Shown here: piece after piece, positions 1 through 5,968 of the stretch
Numbering within the stretch: the first letter of the stretch is position 1
Layout: every line of letters begins with the position of its first letter
From: Limnohabitans sp.
Lineage (GTDB): Bacteria > Pseudomonadota > Gammaproteobacteria > Burkholderiales > Burkholderiaceae_C
Assembly: GCA_021731425.1 (NCBI GenBank)
Contig: JAKFXJ010000142.1
Span: 1-6,939 of the forward strand
Direction: 5' to 3'
DNA length: 6,939 bases
Translations under genes and position numbers: made by a program
Notes under the pieces: generated by a model
The model's database searches: none
The model's input: only the letters and a program-made list of their open reading frames with translations
What the model was told of the DNA's origin: nothing

Positions 1-461
1 AGGGCTTCATTTGTCTGATGGAGCAGCTGCCTTGGGAGCGTTTGCAAATCGCCATTGGCGGCATCGCGGCAGCGCAAGCGGCCATCGACTGGACGGTGCA
101 ATACGTGAAAGACCGCAAGGTGTTTGGCCAGGCCGTGGGCAACTACCAAAACACCCGCTACACCTTAGCCGAGCTGCAAACCGAAGTTCAAGTGGCCCGC
201 GTGTTTGTGGACAAATGCTCAGAGCTGTTGTTGCAAGACAAGCTCGACACGGCGACGGCCAGCATGGCCAAGTACTGGTGCTCGGATTTGCAATGCAAAG
301 TGATGGACGAATGTGTGCAGCTGCACGGCGGCTACGGCTACATGTGGGAATACCCCATCACCCGCGCCTATGCCGACGCGCGTGTGCAACGCATTTATGG
401 CGGCACCAACGAGATCATGAAAGAAGTGATTTCGCGCAGCATGGGTTTGGCGGGTCGCTGA
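1..461 (+). CDS. Acyl-CoA dehydrogenase, C-terminal fragment (5' truncated by window edge)
   Basis: This is the C-terminal 152 residues of an FAD-dependent acyl-CoA dehydrogenase, an enzyme that introduces an alpha,beta double bond into an acyl-CoA and passes electrons to ETF. The frame is open from the left edge (first whole codon at 3), so the ATG at 18 is internal and the N-terminal and beta domains lie outside the window. Visible family marks are the helical DRKVFGQ segment (FAD/dimer contact), QLHGGYGY, and the terminal RIYGGTNEIM. The position used by MCAD for its catalytic Glu (IYEGT) is Gly here. An E-R-L at fragment residues 12-14 matches the alternative base position of isovaleryl- and long-chain acyl-CoA dehydrogenases. 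This suggests, by inference, a branched or long substrate. It ends 5 bases before the TetR gene and is probably in the same operon. It is distinct from the second dehydrogenase downstream, and its exact substrate cannot be read from this fragment. Confidence 0.93.
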   Translation, partial: GFICLMEQLPWERLQIAIGGIAAAQAAIDWTVQYVKDRKVFGQAVGNYQNTRYTLAELQTEVQVARVFVDKCSELLLQDKLDTATASMAKYWCSDLQCKVMDECVQLHGGYGYMWEYPITRAYADARVQRIYGGTNEIMKEVISRSMGLAGR

Positions 462-466
462 AACGC

Positions 467-1120
467 ATGAGTGAATTGGCCGAACCCAAACGCGCACGCG
501 GTCGCCCCAAAAAGACCGAGGGCGAGCGCGACGATGGCAACCGCCGCCAGGCGCTGATTTCGGCGGCGGCGCAGCTGTTCAAGCGCCAGGGTTACGACGC
601 CACCAGTACCCGCGAGATCGCCGCGCAAGTGGGCATGCAGTCGGGCTCGCCTTTCTACCACTTTGGCAACAAACAAGACCTCTTGCTGGCCGTTATGGTC
701 GAGGGCATGCAGCAGGCCATTGCGCGGCAACACGCGGCCTGCACACACACCACAGCCGACAGCGCCCGCGAGCGCTTGCGCCAACTCATCCGCCACCACT
801 TCGATGTGCTGCTGGGCCCCGACAGCGACTTCATTCCGGTGATGCTCTACGAGTGGCGATCACTCGCCCCCGCGCAGCGCAAAGCCATCACCGAACTCAA
901 AGACGACTACGAGGCCGCCTGGATGCCGGTGCTGCAAGCCCTGCATGACACAGGCCAACTGCAAGCTCCTGTGGGTTTGGCACGTTTGATGATTTTTGGT
1001 GCGCTCAACTGGTCTGTGCAATGGTACGAACCTGCCCACAAAAACAAGGTGGCCAAACGCGCCACGCTGGACGAGTTGACCGAAACCGCCTTGCAACTTT
1101 TTTTAAAAGATACCCCATGA
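467..1120 (+). CDS. TetR-family transcriptional regulator, possibly AtuR/LiuR-like in role
   Basis: A 217-residue DNA-binding regulator of usual TetR length. Residues about 27-73 form the TetR_N domain, with the helix-turn-helix around TSTREIAAQVGM followed by the hallmark FYHFGNKQDLL (63-73). The larger C-terminal helical ligand domain contains LYEWRSL (128-134), reminiscent of TetR regulators of acyl-CoA and steroid catabolism; that resemblance is from memory. Before the HTH is a basic extension with RGRPKK (11-16), an AT-hook-like GRP core. The ATG at 467 is chosen because it follows the previous stop by five bases and gives a normal TetR N-terminus; no good Shine-Dalgarno is visible, suggesting coupling. 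Its stop overlaps the SDR start as ATGA. Embedded inside the operon it presumably regulates, it would be autoregulated. A CoA-thioester intermediate is a plausible inducer, by inference. Its operator should lie upstream of the window. Confidence 0.92.
   Translation: MSELAEPKRARGRPKKTEGERDDGNRRQALISAAAQLFKRQGYDATSTREIAAQVGMQSGSPFYHFGNKQDLLLAVMVEGMQQAIARQHAACTHTTADSARERLRQLIRHHFDVLLGPDSDFIPVMLYEWRSLAPAQRKAITELKDDYEAAWMPVLQALHDTGQLQAPVGLARLMIFGALNWSVQWYEPAHKNKVAKRATLDELTETALQLFLKDTP
1102..1108 (+). other. Candidate -1 slippery heptamer T TTA AAA at the end of the TetR gene
   Basis: In the TetR reading frame the bases split as T TTA AAA, the X XXY YYZ form used in programmed -1 frameshifting. 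They lie in an AT patch of seven T then four A (1098-1108), unusual for this GC-rich window. The -1 frame continues AGA TAC CCC ATG straight into the SDR frame with no stop. No strong upstream Shine-Dalgarno stimulator or downstream hairpin is evident, so function is doubtful. Confidence 0.25.
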
Positions 1121-2016
1121 GCACATCGCCAGCCAGCACTTACCAATCGGTCTTCACCCTCGGCTTACTGGCGGGGCAAGTGATTTTGGTCACCGGCGGC
1201 GGCTCGGGCATTGGCCGCTGCACCGCACACGAGCTGGCCTGTCTGGGCGCACACGTCGTGCTGGTGGGCCGCAACCCCGAAAAACTCGCCAACACCGCAC
1301 AGGAGATCGTGGGTGACGGTGGGCAAGCCAGTTGGCACAGCTGTGACATTCGGCGCGAGGACGATGTGAAAGCCATAGTGGCGAAGGTGGTGCAGCAGCA
1401 TGGCCGCATTCACGGCTTGGTCAATAACGCGGGCGGGCAATACATCTCGCCCTTGGCCAACACCAGCGCCAAGGGCTGGCAAGCCGTCATCGACACCAAC
1501 CTCACCGGCGGCTTTTTGGTGGCGCGTGAGTGCTTCAACCAAAGCATGCAACAACACGGCGGCGCGGTGGTCAACATCGTGGCCGACATGTGGGGCTCCA
1601 TGCCGGGCATGGGCCACAGCGGCGCAGCGCGGGCGGGCATGGTCAGTTTTACAGAAACCGCTGCATTGGAGTGGGCCGCGCAAGGCGTGCGTGTCAATGC
1701 CGTGGCCCCGGGCTACATCGCCAGCAGCGGCATGGACCACTACCCACCCGAGGCGGGCCCGATGCTACGGGAGATGCGCAACACGGTGCCGCAAGGCCGG
1801 TTTGGCACCGAGGCCGAAACCTCGGCCGCCATCGTGTTTTTGTTGTCGCCTGCCGCGAGTTTCATCAGCGGCACCGTGCTGCGTGTGGACGGTGCCCGCC
1901 CGCAAATGCGCATGGGCTGGCAACAAGCTGTGGCCAAGCCCGATGTGCAAACACGCGACGCCGTCAAAGCCTTTGACGGCTTTCACCGCGCCGTGACCCC
2001 CAAGGTATTCCAATGA
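1117..2016 (+). CDS. atuB: Short-chain dehydrogenase/reductase, AtuB-like, with non-canonical active site
   Basis: A 299-residue NAD(P)-binding Rossmann protein of the SDR superfamily. The cofactor loop TGGGSGIG is at 26-33, an Arg after strand 2 (GRN, 51-53) suggests NADP(H), an Asp at 77 sits at the adenine-binding position, and NNAGG is at 103-107. Asn128 matches the structural Asn. The usual Ser-Tyr-Lys triad is absent: the YxxxK site reads S168-G-A-A-R172 within HSGAARAG, a pattern also found in human peroxisomal trans-2-enoyl-CoA reductase. The N-terminal YQSVF and overall length resemble AtuB of Pseudomonas terpene catabolism, whose exact reaction is not settled. A role in reducing or rearranging an enoyl-CoA is therefore as plausible as alcohol oxidation (inference). 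The start at 1117 overlaps the TetR stop (ATGA), and the stop overlaps the carboxylase start (ATGA). SDR identity is firm; the atuB assignment is moderate. Confidence 0.9.
   Translation: MSTSPASTYQSVFTLGLLAGQVILVTGGGSGIGRCTAHELACLGAHVVLVGRNPEKLANTAQEIVGDGGQASWHSCDIRREDDVKAIVAKVVQQHGRIHGLVNNAGGQYISPLANTSAKGWQAVIDTNLTGGFLVARECFNQSMQQHGGAVVNIVADMWGSMPGMGHSGAARAGMVSFTETAALEWAAQGVRVNAVAPGYIASSGMDHYPPEAGPMLREMRNTVPQGRFGTEAETSAAIVFLLSPAASFISGTVLRVDGARPQMRMGWQQAVAKPDVQTRDAVKAFDGFHRAVTPKVFQ
2002..2005 (+). promoter_or_regulatory. Ribosome binding site for the carboxyltransferase gene
   Basis: AAGG lies inside the end of the SDR gene, seven bases before the ATG at 2013. It fixes the start at the ATGA overlap and suggests coupled but independently assisted initiation. 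Confidence 0.6.
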
Positions 2017-3623
2017 CATTTGAATCCACCTGGAACCCGCACAGCCCTGTGGCGCAGCAACGGCGCGAAGCCGCGCTGGCCCGACTGGCGCAGTGGCAAG
2101 CCTTGCAAGACCGCGCAGCGCTTGCCTCAGCCCAGTCCAAACCCGTGTTCGACAAACGCGGCCAGTTGCTGCCGCGTGAGCGCGTGGCCTTGTTGCTCGA
2201 TCCGGGTGCACCTTTCTTGCCCTTGTGTGCCTTGGCGGGCTTCATGCAAGACACACCTGACCCGGACAAGTCGGTGCCCGGCGGCGGCATGATTGCGGGC
2301 ATGGGCTTCATCAGTGGTGTGCGCTGTATGGTGGTGGCCAGTGACTCGGGCATCGAGGCCGGGGCCATTCAAGCGCGAGGCCTCGAAAAGATTTTGCGGG
2401 TGCAAGAGTTGGCCCTCGAAAACAAACTGCCTTTTGTGCACCTGGTCGAAAGCGCCGGGGCCAATTTGATGCAGTACAAGGTCGAAGGTTTTGTGCTGGG
2501 CGGCAGCCTGTTTCGCAACCTCGCCCGCCTGTCGGCGGCGGGCTTGCCCGTGCTCACCGTGCAACACGGTTCAGGCACGGCAGGCGGAGCCTACATGCCG
2601 GGCTTGAGTGACACGGTGATCATGGTGCGCGGCAGGTCACGCGCGTTTCTGGCCGGGCCGCCTTTGCTCAAGGCCGCCACGGGCGAAGTGGCCACCGAAG
2701 AAGAACTGGGCGGGGCCGAGATGCACACCAGTGTGTCGGGTCTGGGCGAGTACCTGTGTGAAGACGACCGCCACGCGCTGGGCACGGCCCGCGATGTGGT
2801 GGCGCGTTGGGACTGGGCGGCGCACTCCACACAAAGACAAGCCAAGCCCCCGCGCTGGGATGCCGAAGAACTGCTGGGCCTGATGCCCGCCCACCACCGC
2901 GAACCGATCGACATGCGCGAGGTCATCTTGCGCTTGGTGGACGACTCGGATTTTCTGGAGTTCAAACCGCTGTTTGGCGCAGCCACAGTGTGTGCACAAG
3001 CACGCATCGGCGGGCATGCGGTGGGCATCATCAGCAACAACGGGCCGATTGACGTGGCCGGGGCCAACAAGGCCACGCACTTCATCCAGTGGATGTGCCA
3101 GCTGGGCCACCCCATCGTTTATTTGCAAAACACCACCGGCTACATGGTGGGCAAAGACAGCGAACAAGGCGGCATGATCAAACACGGCTCCAAGATGATC
3201 CAGGCCGTGACCAGCGCCACCGTGCCGCAAATCACCATCCAGTGCGGAGCCTCGTTTGGTGCGGGCAATTACGGCATGTGCGGCCGGGGTTATGCACCGC
3301 GCTTTTTGTTCAGCTGGCCGGGGGCCAAAACCGCCGTGATGGGCGGCGAGCAAGCCGCACGCACCATGCAGATCGTGGCCGAGGCGGGCATGGCCCGCAA
3401 AGGCATCACGCCCGACCCCGACAAGATGCAGGCCCAGTTCGACAAGATCGTGGCCCTGTTCGAGGCCCAGGCCGATGCCTTCTATACCAGCGGCTTGGTG
3501 CTGGACGACGGCGTGATCGACCCGCGTGACACCCGCAGCGTGCTGAGCTTTTGCCTGGACACTTGCGCCGAGAGTGCAGCCCGGCAGCCCCGTGCCTCGA
3601 CCTTCGGCGTGGCCCGCATGTGA
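2013..3623 (+). CDS. atuC: Acyl-CoA carboxylase carboxyltransferase (beta) subunit, geranyl-CoA carboxylase-like (AtuC)
   Basis: A 536-residue carboxyltransferase of the MCC/GCC beta family (usual length about 535-540). It transfers CO2 from carboxybiotin on the alpha subunit to the gamma-methyl group of an enoyl-CoA. Visible marks are KRGQLLPRER (48-57), LENKLP (135-140), GTAGGAY (188-194, first oxyanion site), LAGPPLLKAATGE (213-225), LQNTTGYMVG (371-380) and the second oxyanion site GASFGAGNYGMCGR (412-425). It ends in FGVARM, typical of the family. G163-G164 aligns by eye with the Phe-Gly of methylcrotonyl-CoA carboxylase, and Gly at that Phe position is associated with geranyl-CoA carboxylase, which accepts longer chains. 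AtuC is therefore preferred over LiuB, with propionyl-CoA carboxylase less likely. The start is supported by AAGG seven bases upstream and an ATGA overlap with the SDR. The partner alpha subunit begins at 6780. Confidence 0.93.
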   Translation: MTFESTWNPHSPVAQQRREAALARLAQWQALQDRAALASAQSKPVFDKRGQLLPRERVALLLDPGAPFLPLCALAGFMQDTPDPDKSVPGGGMIAGMGFISGVRCMVVASDSGIEAGAIQARGLEKILRVQELALENKLPFVHLVESAGANLMQYKVEGFVLGGSLFRNLARLSAAGLPVLTVQHGSGTAGGAYMPGLSDTVIMVRGRSRAFLAGPPLLKAATGEVATEEELGGAEMHTSVSGLGEYLCEDDRHALGTARDVVARWDWAAHSTQRQAKPPRWDAEELLGLMPAHHREPIDMREVILRLVDDSDFLEFKPLFGAATVCAQARIGGHAVGIISNNGPIDVAGANKATHFIQWMCQLGHPIVYLQNTTGYMVGKDSEQGGMIKHGSKMIQAVTSATVPQITIQCGASFGAGNYGMCGRGYAPRFLFSWPGAKTAVMGGEQAARTMQIVAEAGMARKGITPDPDKMQAQFDKIVALFEAQADAFYTSGLVLDDGVIDPRDTRSVLSFCLDTCAESAARQPRASTFGVARM

Positions 3624-3626
3624 AGG
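3622..3626 (+). promoter_or_regulatory. Ribosome binding site for the AlkC-like gene
   Basis: GAAGG overlaps the carboxyltransferase stop codon (TGA at 3621-3623) and sits seven bases before the ATG at 3634. A terminating ribosome would be placed at the new start, favouring reinitiation. Confidence 0.65.
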
Positions 3627-3633
3627 CCCAGAC

Positions 3634-4773
3634 ATGGCCACCGATTTGAAACACATGCTCTCGCTGGACGCCGCCTACCAGTTGGGTGAGCAACTCGCTG
3701 CGGCCGGGGCTTCGGTGCATCGGGGCCGGTGGCAAGCGGCCATGGGGGCCGACTTTGAGGCCCAGGGCCTGATGCACCGTGGCCGCCGCTTGGCCCAAGT
3801 GATGGCAACATTTTTGTCGCCTGACTTTGCGCAGAACGCCCCTTTGCTGGTGCGGGCCATGGGCCGACCCATGGGGCTGGACAAACAGGGCGAGCCCACC
3901 GCCAGTGGCGATGTGCCGAGCAGCTTCTTTTACCTGCCGCACAGCATGTACATCGCCAGCCATGGCCTGAACCATCTGCCCGAGGCCATGCACGCCCAGC
4001 ACGCCTTGACCCAGCGCTTCACCGCCGAATTCAGCCTGCGCCCGTTTTTGCAGCAACACACCCAGACCACTTTGGCCCACCTGGCGTTGTGGGCGCAAGA
4101 CGACAACGCGCATGTGCGCCGCGCCGTGAGTGAAGCCACACGACCGCGCCTGCCATGGGCTGCGCGTTTGCCCGATTTTGTGCGTGACCCTACGCCCGTG
4201 CTGCCTTTGCTGACCCGCTTGCGCGACGACTCCTCGGCCTATGTGCGACGATCAGTGGCCAACCACCTGAACGACATCGGCAAAGACCACCCAGAACTGC
4301 TCACCGGCTTGGCCCGCCAATGGCTGGACGATGCGCCGGTGCCCGCAACACGGCAAAGCTTGTTGCGACATGCGCTGCGCACCGCCATCAAACGCTGCGA
4401 TGCACAAGCGCTGGCCTTGTTTGGTCACGGGCAAGTGAGCCCCTTGCAGGTTCACAGCGCGAGCATCAGACCCTCAACAGCCCGCATTGGCGAGAGCGTG
4501 ACCGTGCGTTGTCAATTGCATAACCCAACTGCTCAGGCGGCCAGCGCCTTGGCCGATTGGCGGGTGTTTTACGTCAAGGCCAACGGCACGCTCAGCCCCA
4601 AGGTGTTCAAAGGCAGCACGTTGCAGGTCGAGGCCCACAGCAGTGTGGCGATCGAAAAAACCCTGTCGCTGCGCCAAATGAGCACCCGCACCCACCACCC
4701 GGGCCGCCACAGAGTGGAGATCGCCCTCAACGGGCACGTCCACCCCCTCGGCCACTTTGATCTGCAGCCCTGA
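3634..4773 (+). CDS. AlkC-type DNA alkylation repair protein (HEAT-like repeats plus C-terminal Ig-like domain)
   Basis: A 379-residue protein matching the AlkC branch (COG4335-like) of the AlkC/AlkD DNA glycosylases. These excise positively charged N-alkylpurines such as 3-methyladenine without flipping the base. The N-terminal 260 or so residues are helical repeat sequence with the family's conserved blocks: FFYLPH (98-103), TQRFTAEFSLRPFL (126-139), VRRAVSEATRPRLPWA (161-176) and YVRRSVANHLNDIGKDHP (203-220). Residues about 267-379 form the beta-rich Ig-like domain of the AlkC-alpha type, with FYVKANG (312-318) and HHPGRHRVE (354-362). Both domains appear intact, so it is likely active. 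No signal peptide is seen; it should be cytoplasmic. The ATG at 3634 has GAAGG seven bases upstream. It is the odd gene here, lying between carboxylase beta and acyl-CoA dehydrogenase with real gaps on both sides (10 and 22 bases). Its link to the pathway is unknown. Confidence 0.92.
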   Translation: MATDLKHMLSLDAAYQLGEQLAAAGASVHRGRWQAAMGADFEAQGLMHRGRRLAQVMATFLSPDFAQNAPLLVRAMGRPMGLDKQGEPTASGDVPSSFFYLPHSMYIASHGLNHLPEAMHAQHALTQRFTAEFSLRPFLQQHTQTTLAHLALWAQDDNAHVRRAVSEATRPRLPWAARLPDFVRDPTPVLPLLTRLRDDSSAYVRRSVANHLNDIGKDHPELLTGLARQWLDDAPVPATRQSLLRHALRTAIKRCDAQALALFGHGQVSPLQVHSASIRPSTARIGESVTVRCQLHNPTAQAASALADWRVFYVKANGTLSPKVFKGSTLQVEAHSSVAIEKTLSLRQMSTRTHHPGRHRVEIALNGHVHPLGHFDLQP

Positions 4774-4784
4774 ACCCACCCCAC

Positions 4785-4788
4785 GGAG
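4785..4788 (+). promoter_or_regulatory. Ribosome binding site deciding the acyl-CoA dehydrogenase start
   Basis: GGAG within the 22-base gap after the AlkC-like gene, seven bases before the ATG at 4796. It supports 4796 over the in-frame ATG at 4757, which lies within the preceding gene. It is among the clearest Shine-Dalgarno sites in the window. Confidence 0.7.
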
Positions 4789-4795
4789 ACACACC

Positions 4796-5968
4796 ATGCA
4801 ATACACCCACGAGCACCGCGAAATCCAGAACACGCTCAAGCGTTTCATCGAGGCCGAGATCAACCCCCATGTGGACGAGTGGGAGGCGGCCGAGATTTTT
4901 CCGGCGCACGAGGTCTTTAAAAAGATGGGCGACTTGGGGCTGCTGGGCCTGACCAAGCCCGAAGCCTTTGGTGGTGCGGGTTTGGATTATTCGTACAGCA
5001 TGGCCATGGCCGAGGCGCTGGGCCACATCGACTGCGGCGGCATTCCCATGGCCATTGGTGTGCAGACCGACATGGCCACGCCTGCCTTGGCGCGTTTTGG
5101 CAGCGATGAATTGCGGGCGCAGTTTTTGGCCCCGGCGATTGCAGGCGATATGGTGGGCTGTATTGGCGTGAGCGAGCCGGGTGCGGGCAGCGATGTGGCG
5201 GGCATTAAGTCCGTGGCCCGCAAAGACGGTGACGACTACGTGATCAGCGGGCAAAAAATGTGGATCACCAACAGCCTGCAGGCCGACTGGATGTGCATGC
5301 TGGTCAACACGGGGGAAGGTCCGATTCATAAAAACAAGAGTCTCGTCATGGTGCCCATGCGCGAGAACGGCAAGCTGCTGCCCGGCATCGAGGTGGGCAA
5401 GAAAATCAAAAAAATCGGCATGAACAGCAGCGACACCGGCTTGATATATTTTGACGAAGTGCGCGTGCCGCAGCGCTACCGTATCGGCGCCGAGGGCCAA
5501 GGCTTCATCTACCAGATGCAGCAGTTCCAGGAAGAACGCCTGTGGTGCGCGGCCAGCACGCTGCAGTCACTCACCAACTGCATCCAGTGGACGGTGGACT
5601 GGGCACAAGAGCGCAAGCTTTTTGGATCGACTCTGGCCGACCAGCAGTGGGTTCAGTTCAAGCTGGCCGAACTCAAAGCCGAAGTGGAGTGCCTTCGCGC
5701 CCTGACCTACCAGGCCTGCGAGCACTACATCGCCGGTGAAGACGTGACCGAATGGGCCACTATGGCCAAACTGAAAGCGGGCCGTTTGAACCGCACCGTG
5801 CCAGACACCTGCCTGCAGTTCTGGGGCGGCATGGGTTTCACTTGGGAGAACAAGGTTTCACGCATGTACCGCGATGGCCGACTGGCGTCCATTGGCGGCG
5901 GGGCTGACGAGGTGATGCTGGGCATCTTGTCCAAGATGATGGGCATTGCCAAACGGCCCCAAAAATGA
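4796..5968 (+). CDS. atuD: Acyl-CoA dehydrogenase, citronellyl-CoA dehydrogenase-like (AtuD)
   Basis: A complete 390-residue flavoprotein acyl-CoA dehydrogenase. Domain marks in order are the N-terminal helical domain with INPHVDEWE (22-30) and PEAFGGAGLDYSY (55-67), the beta-domain FAD/substrate segment CIGVSEPGAGSD (122-133) with MWITNS (155-160), then the C-terminal helical domain with QERKLFG (271-277), QFWGGMGFTWE (341-351) and SIGGGADEVM (365-374). The MCAD catalytic Glu position is Gly368. Glu247 in FQEERL (244-249) matches the alternative catalytic base of isovaleryl-CoA dehydrogenase. The N-terminal blocks and GGGADEVM tail recall Pseudomonas AtuD, which converts citronellyl-CoA to geranyl-CoA. 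The start at 4796 is preferred over an in-frame ATG at 4757 because 4757 lies inside the repair gene, and GGAG sits seven bases before 4796. It overlaps the hydratase start by ATGA. The alternative is a dehydrogenase for another 3-methyl-branched acyl-CoA. Confidence 0.93.
   Translation: MQYTHEHREIQNTLKRFIEAEINPHVDEWEAAEIFPAHEVFKKMGDLGLLGLTKPEAFGGAGLDYSYSMAMAEALGHIDCGGIPMAIGVQTDMATPALARFGSDELRAQFLAPAIAGDMVGCIGVSEPGAGSDVAGIKSVARKDGDDYVISGQKMWITNSLQADWMCMLVNTGEGPIHKNKSLVMVPMRENGKLLPGIEVGKKIKKIGMNSSDTGLIYFDEVRVPQRYRIGAEGQGFIYQMQQFQEERLWCAASTLQSLTNCIQWTVDWAQERKLFGSTLADQQWVQFKLAELKAEVECLRALTYQACEHYIAGEDVTEWATMAKLKAGRLNRTVPDTCLQFWGGMGFTWENKVSRMYRDGRLASIGGGADEVMLGILSKMMGIAKRPQK

Noticed and set aside
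1076..1107. Possible internal promoter: TTGACC followed by an AT-rich TTTAAA
   Set aside because: The spacer is about 20 bases and the -10 match is poor. It lies inside the TetR coding end, and the ATGA overlap argues for one transcript.
2637..3656. Long antisense open frame of 339 codons on the - strand
   Set aside because: It lies wholly opposite the carboxyltransferase gene, has no recognisable motif, and is a usual by-product of GC-rich codon bias. The + strand frame has unmistakable family motifs.
3857..3874. Inverted repeat CCATGGG-CCGA-CCCATGG
   Set aside because: A 7-base stem inside the AlkC coding sequence with no T run. It encodes ordinary residues and is likely chance in GC-rich DNA.
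3406..4113. Antisense open frame of 235 codons across the carboxyltransferase/AlkC border
   Set aside because: Arg/Gly/His-rich translation without domains, opposite two well-supported genes.
4774..4795. The 22-base gap as a terminator or promoter
   Set aside because: No inverted repeat, T run or promoter-like hexamers; it holds only the Shine-Dalgarno of the next gene.
4757..4795. Upstream ATG at 4757 as the start of the second acyl-CoA dehydrogenase
   Set aside because: It would add 13 residues unlike the family N-terminus and overlap the previous gene, whereas 4796 has a well-placed GGAG and gives a normal start.
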